From Faecalicatena absiana (GTDB taxonomy: Bacteria > Bacillota > Bacilli > Lactobacillales > Lactobacillaceae): a stretch of DNA of 46,497 nt. Shown piece after piece: positions 1 through 9,216 of this stretch (its first letter is position 1; every line of letters starts with the position of its first letter). The stretch covers positions 1 to 46,497 of the forward strand of contig JAEDAG010000009.1 in assembly GCA_017309015.1 (NCBI GenBank), in the 5' to 3' direction. A model generated the notes under the pieces. The model made no database searches. It worked only from the letters and a program-made list of their open reading frames with translations, and was not told the origin of the DNA. The translations under genes were made by a program, and so were the position numbers.

Positions 1-55
1 AACTCAACTCAACTCAACTCAACTCAACTCAACTCAACTCAACTCAACTCAACTC
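1..55 (+). repeat. AACTC pentanucleotide tract, at least 11 copies
   Basis: Eleven uninterrupted AACTC units start at the first base, so the tract continues outside the window. AACTC contains no stop in any forward frame: every frame reads a permutation of Asn-Ser-Thr-Gln-Leu. A one-unit change shifts the downstream frame. A second tract of 18 units lies at 10845-10934, followed by the same downstream sequence. Confidence 0.97.
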
Positions 56-102
56 AACGATGATTATTTAAGTCATCGCTTATTTGTCAAGCAATATGCA
101 CA

Positions 103-141
103 GGATCCATCAACCCTTTTAAGGGCAGGTGGGTCCTTTTT
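103..141 (+). terminator. Terminator-like hairpin T1 in the operon leader
   Basis: GGATCCATC (103-111) pairs along its whole length with GGTGGGTCC (128-136) if G-U pairs are allowed. An inner CCCTT/AAGGG stem and a TTTTT run at 137-141 complete the structure. It is shared with the second module at 10982-11020. It lies about 80 bases before the helicase start and could terminate or attenuate the operon transcript. Confidence 0.7.
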
Positions 142-168
142 GCGTGCAGTCATATATAAGAATTCACT

Positions 169-214
169 AGCGGATGGCTTGCCACCCGCTTTTTGTCATG
201 AGCGGATGGGGGTG
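169..214 (+). promoter_or_regulatory. Second hairpin T2 and alternative pairing over the ribosome site
   Basis: GCGGATGG (170-177) can pair with CCACCCGC (182-189) with one mismatch, and TTTTT (190-194) follows, which is a second terminator-like unit. The 9-mer AGCGGATGG recurs at 201-209, so CCACCCGC could instead pair with the second copy. That alternative covers the G-rich ribosome site GGGGGTG (208-214). The two foldings exclude each other, as in an attenuator. No folding energy was computed. Confidence 0.45.
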
Positions 215-220
215 TAAATC

Positions 221-3200
221 TTGGGATCAAAATTTTTTAACAACACGACTGATGTAGTTAGAGATGATCTAAAGAAGATAATCACGCCCGATAGCAAAGT
301 GTCCGTGGCAGCGGCTTGCTTCTCAATTTACGCCTTTCAAGCACTAAAAGATGAGTTAGAGAAATGTTCTGAATTTCGTTTTATATTTACCTCACCAACT
401 TTTGTTGCTGAAAAAATGCCAAAAGAGCGGCGGGAGTTCTTCATTCCACGGCTTACTCGGGAGAAGAGTCTATATGGGACGGAGTTTGAAGTACGCTTGA
501 GAAATAAACTCAAGCAGAAGGCAATTGCTAAAGAGTGTGCTGACTGGATTCGTCGTAAAGCTCGTTTTCTGACTAATACGACAGATGAGAGTATGAACCA
601 GTTCTTGGTAGTAGACAATCCAGAAAATGTCTACACATATATGCCATTTAATGAGTTCACGACAGTTGGGCTTGGTTGTGAACGCGGCAACACAATGACC
701 AACTTCACAACAAGAATCGATAATCCAGATAGTAAAAATCTGTTAAATACCTTCGAAGCAATATGGCAAGACAAGGCAAAGCTTGTAGACGTCACTGATG
801 AAATTATCGATAAAATTTCGTCGGTATATCAAGAGAATTCCCCAGAACTAATCTATTTTATGACTCTTTATAACGTCTTTAGCGAATTCTTGGATGACGT
901 ATCAGAAGATGTCTTGCCTAATGAAGCAACCGGCTTCAAAAACAGCGTGATTTGGAACAAACTTTATAACTTTCAGAAGGATGCAGCCTTGGGGATCATC
1001 AACAAGCTGGAACAATACAACGGTTGTATCTTAGCAGACAGTGTTGGTTTGGGAAAAACATTCACTGCATTGGCAGTAATCAAGTATTACGAAGGACGCA
1101 ATAAGAGCGTATTGGTTTTGTGTCCAAAGAAACTGTCTGAGAACTGGCTGACATATAAGGGAAATTTGGTCAACAATCCCCTCTACAAAGACCGTTTTCG
1201 CTATGATGTTCTCTATCATACTGACCTTTCGAGAGACCACGGCAAAACCGCAACTGGTTTGCCAATCGAACAAATCAATTGGGGAAACTATGATCTGGTT
1301 GTAATCGATGAAAGCCACAATTTCCGCAACGGGAATGGTACCAACACTCATGGCGGCGAGAAAGAAAATCGCTATATGAGGCTGATGAATCGAGTCATCA
1401 AGTCTGGTGTCAAAACTAAAGTTCTGATGTTGTCGGCAACGCCAGTCAACAATCGCTTCAACGATCTCCGCAATCAACTTGCCTTGGCTTATGAGGGCGT
1501 GCCGGCTGAGATCAACGAAAAACTGAACACCGAATCAGATATCGACACAATCTTCCGTAGAGCACAGACCGTTTACAACGCATGGTGCAAGCGGCCTGAA
1601 GCTGAGCGGACAACCAAGAACTTATTGCGAGAACTAGATTTTGACTTCTTTGAAGTCTTAGATGCTGTCACGATCGCTCGGTCTCGCCACCACATCGAAA
1701 ATTACTACGACACCAGTGAAATTGGCACATTTCCTAAACGATTAAAGCCAATCAGCCTGTATCCCAAGTTAACTGGCAAGCCTGGAGCGATCAACTACAA
1801 AGATGTCTATGAATGCCTAAGTCAACTGAATTTGGCGATTTACACGCCAACGATGTTTATCCTCCCTAGTCGCCTATCGAAGTACATCTCTGAAAATGAA
1901 ACCAAAAAATTTAGAATGGGCCGTGAATCTGGGATTCAGCGTCTGATGAGCATTAACCTTTTGAAGCGAATGGAAAGTTCCGTTCATTCATTCTTGCTGA
2001 CGGTAAAAAAGATTTACGCATATATGGTTGAAACTTCAAAATCAATTGATCGATTTAGAAGAGATGGCAGTGGCAAGCTGAATGAACTGACGGAGTTATC
2101 GCAAGCAGCAGCTGATTTTGATGAAGATGATCAGAATACTGATGTCTTTATGGTAGGCAAGAAAGTCCAAATTGATCTCAGGGACATGGATTACATTTCG
2201 TGGCAACGAAATATCAAAGGCGACATTGATATCTTGGAAACCTTGATCCATATGACCGAGGACATCTCACCAGAGTTTGACTATAAGCTCAATCAATTAT
2301 TTAAAGTAATCAAAGAAAAAGAAGAGAATCCAATTAATCCAGGCAATAAGAAGATTCTGATCTTTACTGCCTTTGCAAATACTGCTGAATATCTGTACGA
2401 GAATATTGCTCCTCGAGCTAAGGAAATTGGCTTGAACACCGCTCTGATTACCGGGAGCATTGAAGGAAAGACGACCATCCCGAATTTTAGAGCAGAGATG
2501 AACCATATCTTGACCTGCTTTTCACCAATGTCCAAGGACAGGGATGTTGTCTATCCGGACGATACTGAAACGAATATTGAAATTTTAATTGCGACAGACT
2601 GCATTTCTGAAGGTCAGAATTTGCAGGACTGTGATTTCTGCATCAATTATGACATACACTGGAACCCTGTGCGAATTATCCAGCGTTTCGGCCGGATTGA
2701 CCGTATTGGCAGCAAGAACAAGGTGATTCAGTTGGTCAACTTTTGGCCCGATCTGACACTTGACGAATACATCAATCTTAAAGATCGTGTGGAAACGAGA
2801 ATGAAGATCTCCGTAATGACCGCGACAGGGGATGATGACCTAATCAATCCAGAAGAGAAGGGTGATCTGAATTACCGAAAAGCTCAGTTGAAGCGACTCC
2901 AGGAGGAAGTAGTCGATCTGGAAGACATGAGTGAAGGTATTTCGATTACGGACCTTGGGCTTAACGACTTCAGGATGGATTTACTTGCCTATATGAAAGA
3001 ACATAAGGATCTAGACCGTCTACCATTTGGCATTCATGCCGTTGTTCATGGAGATAAACCTGGGGTGATCTTCGTACTAAAGAATGTAAATAAAAAAATT
3101 GATATCAAAGACAAAAATCGTCTCCATCCGTTTTACATGGTCTACGTAAATATGGATGGAGAGATCCTAATCAAGCATCTGCAGCCAAAAGACATTCTCG

Positions 3201-3457
3201 ATGAGATGCGTCACTTGGCTAAAGGCAAAAAGGAGCCAGACAAAGAGCTCTGCAAGGAATTCAATCGAGTAACAAAGGACGGACGGCAGATGGAAAAAGT
3301 TTCCCAGCTGTTGGAAGAAGCAATTGGATCAATCATTGAAGCTAAGAATGAGGAAGATATTGAAAGCTTCTTTTCTGCCGGCACCACAACCTTTCAATCT
3401 GGTGGTTTCTCAGGGTTGGATGACTTTGAATTGATTGACTTCTTGGTGGTGATGTAA
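221..3457 (+). CDS. PLD-fold/SNF2-type DEAD-like helicase, first gene of an enlarged type III R-M operon
   Basis: This 1078-aa superfamily 2 ATPase probably remodels or translocates on DNA for the restriction system encoded downstream. The N-terminal part (about 1-170) resembles a phospholipase D-like domain: FTTVGLG at 146-152 matches the segment after the catalytic motif, but the expected HxK position reads Asn-Gln near 126-127, so this domain looks catalytically dead. The helicase core follows, with Walker A GLGKT at 276-280, DESH at 363-366, SATPVNN just before residue 420, and motif VI QRFGRIDRIGS at 821-831. The last 200 residues are unassigned. The start is TTG at 221: an in-frame TAA lies at 215-217, no in-frame ATG is near, and GGGGGTG sits 7 bases upstream. 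The next gene starts on the base after the stop. The family is sure; the role inside the system is inferred. Confidence 0.9.
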   Translation: MGSKFFNNTTDVVRDDLKKIITPDSKVSVAAACFSIYAFQALKDELEKCSEFRFIFTSPTFVAEKMPKERREFFIPRLTREKSLYGTEFEVRLRNKLKQKAIAKECADWIRRKARFLTNTTDESMNQFLVVDNPENVYTYMPFNEFTTVGLGCERGNTMTNFTTRIDNPDSKNLLNTFEAIWQDKAKLVDVTDEIIDKISSVYQENSPELIYFMTLYNVFSEFLDDVSEDVLPNEATGFKNSVIWNKLYNFQKDAALGIINKLEQYNGCILADSVGLGKTFTALAVIKYYEGRNKSVLVLCPKKLSENWLTYKGNLVNNPLYKDRFRYDVLYHTDLSRDHGKTATGLPIEQINWGNYDLVVIDESHNFRNGNGTNTHGGEKENRYMRLMNRVIKSGVKTKVLMLSATPVNNRFNDLRNQLALAYEGVPAEINEKLNTESDIDTIFRRAQTVYNAWCKRPEAERTTKNLLRELDFDFFEVLDAVTIARSRHHIENYYDTSEIGTFPKRLKPISLYPKLTGKPGAINYKDVYECLSQLNLAIYTPTMFILPSRLSKYISENETKKFRMGRESGIQRLMSINLLKRMESSVHSFLLTVKKIYAYMVETSKSIDRFRRDGSGKLNELTELSQAAADFDEDDQNTDVFMVGKKVQIDLRDMDYISWQRNIKGDIDILETLIHMTEDISPEFDYKLNQLFKVIKEKEENPINPGNKKILIFTAFANTAEYLYENIAPRAKEIGLNTALITGSIEGKTTIPNFRAEMNHILTCFSPMSKDRDVVYPDDTETNIEILIATDCISEGQNLQDCDFCINYDIHWNPVRIIQRFGRIDRIGSKNKVIQLVNFWPDLTLDEYINLKDRVETRMKISVMTATGDDDLINPEEKGDLNYRKAQLKRLQEEVVDLEDMSEGISITDLGLNDFRMDLLAYMKEHKDLDRLPFGIHAVVHGDKPGVIFVLKNVNKKIDIKDKNRLHPFYMVYVNMDGEILIKHLQPKDILDEMRHLAKGKKEPDKELCKEFNRVTKDGRQMEKVSQLLEEAIGSIIEAKNEEDIESFFSAGTTTFQSGGFSGLDDFELIDFLVVM

Positions 3458-4087
3458 ATGATTGATTTTCCAGAAAGTACAAAGACTAACCGACGGATAC
3501 CTAAGGAAGCATTTTACAAACACTTATCACTGAGTACAGCTCTGAAAAGCAAGTTTGTGTCAGATATCAGCCGTATTGTGGCTGAGAATAGCTTGACCCA
3601 ACGAAATTTGAACTTGGTTAAGAATTCAGAAATAAAAGAAATTCTACTTCTATCTATTGAGCTAAAGAAGCAGGACTACGACAAAAGGATTATTGAAGCA
3701 ATCGCAAAAGGCAATCCGCATAAACTTGTCTTTCTGATGAGCTATGAAGATCAGAGGCAACTCGCTGTTTATTATCAGAAACTCTATCTGACAGAGTGGA
3801 TAGTGGAAGAAAAAGTCGTGCTCCACCTTTCTGGCGATAACCTGGAAGATATCTGGAATGGCCTAGTTCGACAGATAGCAATCGGACCAAATGCTCAAAG
3901 TCGGTCAAATATGAGTCTTGATGATCAGTTAAGCAGACTAGATGAGATAAGGCAATTGCAACAACGAATTAAGAAATTAGAGAAAGCAGTCTGGGGAGAG
4001 ACCCAGCCAAAGAAGAAATTTGCTCTTTATCAGGATTTGAAAAAGCAAAAGGAGCAGTTGGAGGTATTAGAACGTGGACAAGCTTAA
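3458..4087 (+). CDS. DUF4391 domain protein
   Basis: A 209-aa protein recognised as DUF4391 from its overall pattern: a basic N-terminus, a K-E-I-L-L-L-S-I-E-L strand near residue 65, and a conserved core around the YYQKLYLTEWI segment (about 105-118). The C-terminal 50 residues are charged, predicted coiled coil with repeated Lys/Glu/Gln. No catalytic motif is apparent. As I remember the family, such proteins occur beside type III restriction genes and large helicases; their biochemical role is unknown to me. Zero spacing to the helicase before it and a 14-base overlap with mod after it indicate translational coupling and a stoichiometric partner role. The coiled-coil tail would suit an adaptor between helicase and methyltransferase, which is inference. 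Confidence 0.8.
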   Translation: MIDFPESTKTNRRIPKEAFYKHLSLSTALKSKFVSDISRIVAENSLTQRNLNLVKNSEIKEILLLSIELKKQDYDKRIIEAIAKGNPHKLVFLMSYEDQRQLAVYYQKLYLTEWIVEEKVVLHLSGDNLEDIWNGLVRQIAIGPNAQSRSNMSLDDQLSRLDEIRQLQQRIKKLEKAVWGETQPKKKFALYQDLKKQKEQLEVLERGQA

Positions 4088-5999
4088 GATGCACACACCG
4101 GACATAGCAGAAGAAAATTATAAAAAGTTAGCAGCGCTGTTCCCGGATGCAATAACTGAAACGCGCGATGAAGATGGAAACATTGTTCGGGCAATTGATA
4201 AGGATGTGTTGATGCAAGAAATCAATACTAAGGTTATTGATGATGGCCAGGAACGTTATCAATTTACGTGGCCAGATAAACGCAAGTCTATGGTGATAGC
4301 CAATGCTCCAATTGCAAAAACGCTCCGTTTTGAAAAAGAAAAATCAGTTGGTAGAGATGGCACACCTGGAGGAGTTGATTCAGAGAACATTTACATTGAA
4401 GGTGACAATCTAGATGCGCTGAAATTGCTGCAGGAAACATATCTAGGCAAGGTTAAGATGATCTACATTGATCCTCCTTACAATACTGGGAATGACTTCA
4501 TCTATGAGGATGACTTTGGTCAGGATGCTAGCGAATATGCAGATAACAGTGGTCAGACTGATGAAGAAGGAAACCGACTTGTCCAAAATAGTGAAAGTAA
4601 TGGACGGTTCCACACTGACTGGCTAAATATGATCTATCCGAGACTAAGGATTGCAAGGGACTTTTTAGCTGATGATGGGGTGATTTTCATTAGCATTGAC
4701 GATAATGAACTAGAGAATTTATTAAAAATATGTAATGAAATATTTGGAGAATCAAATTTTGTCGGAACAATTTCACGTGCAACGGGAACGACTACAGGTC
4801 AAGATGCAAATAAAATAGGTAGTTCATTAGATTATTGTGTTGTATATGCCAAAACACAAACGTTTTCGTTAAATGGGATAGATTTGGACGAGAAAGACTT
4901 AAAAAGATTCAATTTAGAGGATTCTCACGGAAAGTATTCTACTTTACAATTAAGAAAAACTGGAAATGCTGATAGAAAAGAAGATCGTCCAAATATGTTT
5001 TATGGATTAATTGCTCCAGATGGAAGTAAAGTTTTTCCATTTGGACCTAGCAATTACTTAAGTCGATGGCGAGTTTCTGAGCAATCATATCAAGAATTAT
5101 TGGATAAAGATATGATAGTTTGGAAAAAGGGCAAAGAGGAAAATGTAGAAATTGATGGGTATATGAAGTCATCTTGGACGCCATATGTAAAATATTACGT
5201 AGAAGGACGCAAAAAACAAGTTTCAAATTTATTTCAAGACATCGAAGGAAATAAAAAAGCATCTCTAGTCCTTAAAGATCTACTAGGAGTAAAAGGTATC
5301 TTTGATAATCCCAAGCCTGTTGAGCTTTTGTATAGATTAATTCAAATTTCTGTAGATAAGGAATCTATTGTTATGGACTTCTTTTCAGGATCTGCTACTA
5401 CAGCTCAAGCAGTATTTCAATTTAATGCGATGAAAGAAAGTGATTGCCAATTTATCATGGTACAACTTCCAGAAAAATGTAATGAGAAATCTGAAGCCTA
5501 CAAAGCAGGCTACAAAACAATTTGCGATATTGGCGAGGAACGCATTCGTCGTGCAGGAAAGAAAATTAAAGAAGAAACTGGTGCAGATATTGACTATGGC
5601 TTCCGATGCTTCAAGGTCGATTCTTCTAACATGAAGGATGTTTACTATGCACCCGCAGAAGTTGAACAACTGAGCTTAGATGGCTTTGAGGACAATATTA
5701 AGGATGACCGAACTTCAGAAGACTTATTGATTCAAGTCATGTTGGACTTAGGCATCCTACTTTCATCAGATATTGAAATGCAAAATATTGCTGGCAAAAA
5801 GGTCTTCTCTGTTGCAGACAGCTATCTCTTGGCTTGCTTCGATAAAGATGTGACTGAGGAAACAGTAACCGAAATCGCTAAGAGGAAGCCATTTTATGCT
5901 GTTTTCCGGGATAATAGCATGGCTAATGATAGTGTTGCAGCTAATTTTGAACAGATCTTTGAAACATATAGTCCAGAGACTGTAAGGAAGGTTCTATAA
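4074..5999 (+). CDS. Type III restriction-modification DNA methyltransferase (Mod)
   Basis: This N6-adenine methyltransferase of 641 aa modifies and recognises the target of the type III system; Mod carries the specificity for both modification and cleavage. The catalytic motif DPPYNTG is at 133-139 and the AdoMet motif DFFSGSATT at 435-443. Motif IV before motif I is the beta-class order usual for type III Mod. The stretch between them, about residues 215-420, should be the target recognition domain and is plainly more AT-rich than the flanks. Start: GTG at 4074, with GGAGG at 4060-4064; an in-frame ATG at 4089 is the alternative. It overlaps the DUF4391 gene by 14 bases and ends two bases before res. 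Confidence 0.95.
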   Translation: MDKLKMHTPDIAEENYKKLAALFPDAITETRDEDGNIVRAIDKDVLMQEINTKVIDDGQERYQFTWPDKRKSMVIANAPIAKTLRFEKEKSVGRDGTPGGVDSENIYIEGDNLDALKLLQETYLGKVKMIYIDPPYNTGNDFIYEDDFGQDASEYADNSGQTDEEGNRLVQNSESNGRFHTDWLNMIYPRLRIARDFLADDGVIFISIDDNELENLLKICNEIFGESNFVGTISRATGTTTGQDANKIGSSLDYCVVYAKTQTFSLNGIDLDEKDLKRFNLEDSHGKYSTLQLRKTGNADRKEDRPNMFYGLIAPDGSKVFPFGPSNYLSRWRVSEQSYQELLDKDMIVWKKGKEENVEIDGYMKSSWTPYVKYYVEGRKKQVSNLFQDIEGNKKASLVLKDLLGVKGIFDNPKPVELLYRLIQISVDKESIVMDFFSGSATTAQAVFQFNAMKESDCQFIMVQLPEKCNEKSEAYKAGYKTICDIGEERIRRAGKKIKEETGADIDYGFRCFKVDSSNMKDVYYAPAEVEQLSLDGFEDNIKDDRTSEDLLIQVMLDLGILLSSDIEMQNIAGKKVFSVADSYLLACFDKDVTEETVTEIAKRKPFYAVFRDNSMANDSVAANFEQIFETYSPETVRKVL

Positions 6000-6000
6000 A

Positions 6001-9000
6001 ATGGCTGACATGAAGTTTAAATTCACTATTCAACAGTATCAAACAGATGCTGTGAACGGTGTAGTGAATGTTTTTAAAGGTCAACCGTATCAAGATAACG
6101 TCAGCTACCGACGCGATGTTGGCGAAATAAAACGAGACCTTTTGAACTGGAATATGACGGAAGATGAGTTATATGCTGGCTTTTCGAATGCACCAGTAAT
6201 CTTATCTTCAGAGCAACTCCTTAGTAATATACGTAAGGTACAAAAAGAGAATAATATTAAAGAATCCACATCTCTTGCCAAACATATGGGAGCTTGTTCT
6301 TTGGATGTTGAGATGGAAACTGGTACTGGCAAGACCTATGTCTATATCAAAACCATGTTTGAGTTAAATAAACGATATGGTTGGAACAAATTCATCGTTG
6401 TTGTTCCATCTATCGCTATTCGTGAAGGCGTTCAGAAGAGTTTCCAAATGATGGAAGATCACTTTAAAGAGAAGTATGAGAAGAAAGCCCACTTCTTTAT
6501 ATACAACTCAAAGAATTTAACAGAAATTGATGATTTTTGTTCTCGTGCAGATTTGTCTGTCATGATTATCAACGTGCAAGCCTTTAATGCGCGTGGCAAG
6601 GACGCTCGAAGAATTCGGATGGAGTTAGAAGAATTTGCTAGCCGTAGGCCGATTGATGTTATAAAGGCTAACCGGCCAATCGTCATTCTTGATGAACCTC
6701 AAAAGATGGGTGGTAAGAAAACACAGGAATCTCTTAAAGAGTTCAATCCATTGTTTACCTTGAACTACTCTGCAACGCATAAGGAGCACCATGATTTAGT
6801 TTATGTCCTTGATGCACTTGATGCCTACAAAATGAAGTTGGTCAAGAAGATCGAAGTTAAGGGCTTTGACATTAAGAACCTACGAGGCACAGACGGATAT
6901 CTGTATCTTGAGAATATCGTAATTTCCCCTAACCATCCGCCAAGGGCTCGGTTAGAATTTGAAATTAAATACAACAAGTCAATCAACCGTGAAGTTCGGA
7001 TTCTTGGAGTAGATGATGACTTGTACGCCCTTTCTAAAGGCTTGGAGCAATACCAAGGCTACCACATCAACGATATCGATCCAATAAATGGCCTAGTGAC
7101 TTTCACTAACGGTGTTGAAATTCATACTGGTGAAGTTCAAGGGGATGCTAGCGAAAAGGATATTCGTCGAGTTCAAATCCGCGAAACTATCCGTTCGCAC
7201 TTCGAGAAAGAGAAGGATCTATACAATCGAGGCATTAAAACTTTGTCACTCTTCTTTATCGATAAGGTTGAACATTATCGTAAATATGATGAAGAAGGCA
7301 ATGAAGTTAACTCAGAATATGGTCAGATGTTCGAAGAAGAATACAATTCTATCTTGAACGAATATCTGACTCTATTTGATACGCCATATGAGAAGTATCT
7401 CAAGAGCATCGATGTGAAGAAGACTCATGCTGGCTATTTCAGTATCGATAAGAAAGGGCATAAGATTGACTCCAAGATAAAGCGAGGTTCTGATATCAGT
7501 GATGATGAATCAGCCTATGAATTGATCTTAAAGGACAAAGAAAAGCTGCTTTCTTTTGATAATCCGGTCCGCTTCATTTTTTCTCACTCTGCTTTACGCG
7601 AAGGTTGGGACAATCCAAACGTCTTCCAAATTTGCACGTTAAAGCATGGTGGAGATAGTACAACCAATAAGCGTCAAGAAGTTGGACGTGGGCTCAGAAT
7701 CTGTGTTAACCAAAATGGGGATCGGATGGATGAACATGTTTTGGGTGCAGAAGTTCAAGAAGTAAACAAATTAACTGTCATTGCAAGCGATGGATACAAA
7801 GACTTCGTTTCATCCTTGCAAAAGGAAATCAAGGACGACTTGTATGATCGTCCAACCAAGATAACGCTGGACTTCTTTACAAACAAACACGTGAAGCACA
7901 ATGATGATATTGTTACTATAACGAAAGAACAAAATGACATAATTAATCGTTACTTGATCAAAAATGACTATGTCGATGATGATGGTAACTTGACCGAGTT
8001 ATATCGGACAGACGACGAGAATAATACTCTCAAACCATTACCCGAAACACATGGTGTGAACAAGATAGCAATAGAAGTTCATGCTTTGATTAATAGTATC
8101 TTTGATGACCATGCTTTGGATGACTTTGTTTTGGATGGTCGGAAAACGAAGATTCCAGAGAATAACTTGAATGACAACTTCAATAAAGAAGAATTTCAAA
8201 AGCTGTGGCAGCAAATCAACCACAAGTATAGTTATACTGTCCACTTCAATAGCCAGGAATTAATTGAAAATTCAGTCAATTATATTAACAGCAAGTTGTA
8301 TGTTGCTCCACTCCAGTACACGGTAACAAAGGGTACTCAAGGGAAAGAGTGGTCTGCTGACAGTGTGAAAGCAGGTTCTGGCTTTGTTTCTGAAAGCCGT
8401 CAAACTTATACGCTTACACGTGGTGAAACTAGTCAAGTTAAGTATGACTTGATAGGTAAGATTAGTGCTGGGACTCACTTAACACGTAGAACCGTTGTGA
8501 AGATATTGAAGACAATACAGCCAGCTAAATTCAAGATGTATCAATATAACCCTGAAGAATTCATTTCAAAGGTAATCAAACTGATCAATGAGCAGAAAGC
8601 AACTATGATCGTGGATGATATCACCTATAATGAAACCGAGGGCCGTTATGATTCCAGTATCTTTACCCTTGAGAAGAACCATGAATTTTCTAAGGCATAT
8701 AGGGCAAAGAAAAATGTTCAAGATTATGTGTTTGCGGATGGGACTGCAGAGAAGTCAGTTGAACGAAAATTCGCTGAGGATATGGACCTAGATGATAAGG
8801 TGGCGGTTTACGCTAAATTGCCTCGTGGCTTTCAGATTCCAACGCCAGTTGGCAACTATGCTCCTGACTGGGCAATTGCCTTCAAGAAAGATAGCGTAAA
8901 ACATATTTACTTCATTGCTGAAACCAAGGGCTCGTTGAGCAGCATGGATTTACGACCAATCGAGCAAGCTAAAATCAAGTGTGCAAAGAAATTGTTCAAC

Positions 9001-9099
9001 GAAATGTCTACGGCAGATGTCATTTATGAGCAGGTAGATTCATTTAAGAGCTTGCTCGACATGATGAATGAGATACCAGATAAAGAGAATACTAATTAA
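6001..9099 (+). CDS. Type III restriction endonuclease subunit (Res)
   Basis: This 1032-aa ATP-dependent helicase-nuclease cuts DNA when complexed with Mod. Walker A ETGTGKT is at 106-112, and the motif II variant DEPQ at 231-234 is typical of Res proteins, which carry DEP instead of DEAD. Later helicase motifs include REGWDNPNVFQIC and QEVGRGLRICVNQ (near 535-570). The C-terminal PD-(D/E)xK nuclease is visible as PDW at 955-957 and ETK at 974-976. The length fits the family and no frameshift was seen, so it looks intact. It starts one base after the mod stop codon, in the same operon. The ATG at 6001 is followed closely by a second in-frame ATG at 6010. Confidence 0.95.
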   Translation: MADMKFKFTIQQYQTDAVNGVVNVFKGQPYQDNVSYRRDVGEIKRDLLNWNMTEDELYAGFSNAPVILSSEQLLSNIRKVQKENNIKESTSLAKHMGACSLDVEMETGTGKTYVYIKTMFELNKRYGWNKFIVVVPSIAIREGVQKSFQMMEDHFKEKYEKKAHFFIYNSKNLTEIDDFCSRADLSVMIINVQAFNARGKDARRIRMELEEFASRRPIDVIKANRPIVILDEPQKMGGKKTQESLKEFNPLFTLNYSATHKEHHDLVYVLDALDAYKMKLVKKIEVKGFDIKNLRGTDGYLYLENIVISPNHPPRARLEFEIKYNKSINREVRILGVDDDLYALSKGLEQYQGYHINDIDPINGLVTFTNGVEIHTGEVQGDASEKDIRRVQIRETIRSHFEKEKDLYNRGIKTLSLFFIDKVEHYRKYDEEGNEVNSEYGQMFEEEYNSILNEYLTLFDTPYEKYLKSIDVKKTHAGYFSIDKKGHKIDSKIKRGSDISDDESAYELILKDKEKLLSFDNPVRFIFSHSALREGWDNPNVFQICTLKHGGDSTTNKRQEVGRGLRICVNQNGDRMDEHVLGAEVQEVNKLTVIASDGYKDFVSSLQKEIKDDLYDRPTKITLDFFTNKHVKHNDDIVTITKEQNDIINRYLIKNDYVDDDGNLTELYRTDDENNTLKPLPETHGVNKIAIEVHALINSIFDDHALDDFVLDGRKTKIPENNLNDNFNKEEFQKLWQQINHKYSYTVHFNSQELIENSVNYINSKLYVAPLQYTVTKGTQGKEWSADSVKAGSGFVSESRQTYTLTRGETSQVKYDLIGKISAGTHLTRRTVVKILKTIQPAKFKMYQYNPEEFISKVIKLINEQKATMIVDDITYNETEGRYDSSIFTLEKNHEFSKAYRAKKNVQDYVFADGTAEKSVERKFAEDMDLDDKVAVYAKLPRGFQIPTPVGNYAPDWAIAFKKDSVKHIYFIAETKGSLSSMDLRPIEQAKIKCAKKLFNEMSTADVIYEQVDSFKSLLDMMNEIPDKENTN

Positions 9100-9216
9100 A
9101 AACATAGCCAATTTTAGCCCAATAAAGTTTGGAAGCTTTTTACTATACTATTTGTATGATTATTAATAATGACAAGCATTGGATAATGTATAAAATGATA
9201 TGAGGTAATAAGTAGA

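Larger units (their letters stand above)
1..143 (+). repeat. Long direct repeat, copy A (AACTC tract plus hairpin module)
   Basis: From the AACTC tract through the T-run near 143 this matches 10880-11022 with only a few substitutions. Both copies lie in the same orientation and bracket about 10.8 kb holding the type III-like operon. Most differences keep the terminal hairpin intact through G-U pairing. Copy A may extend to the left of the window. Confidence 0.93.

Noticed and set aside
1..55. AACTC tract as a CRISPR array
   Set aside because: Pure 5-bp tandem units with no spacers.
221..3457. Calling the first gene part of DISARM, Mokosh or BREX
   Set aside because: DISARM and BREX marker genes are absent. 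A Mokosh-like PLD-helicase would have an active PLD and another domain order, and Mod/Res partners are present instead.
5385..5669. Minus-strand ORF inside mod
   Set aside because: It overlaps conserved Mod motifs; antisense shadow.
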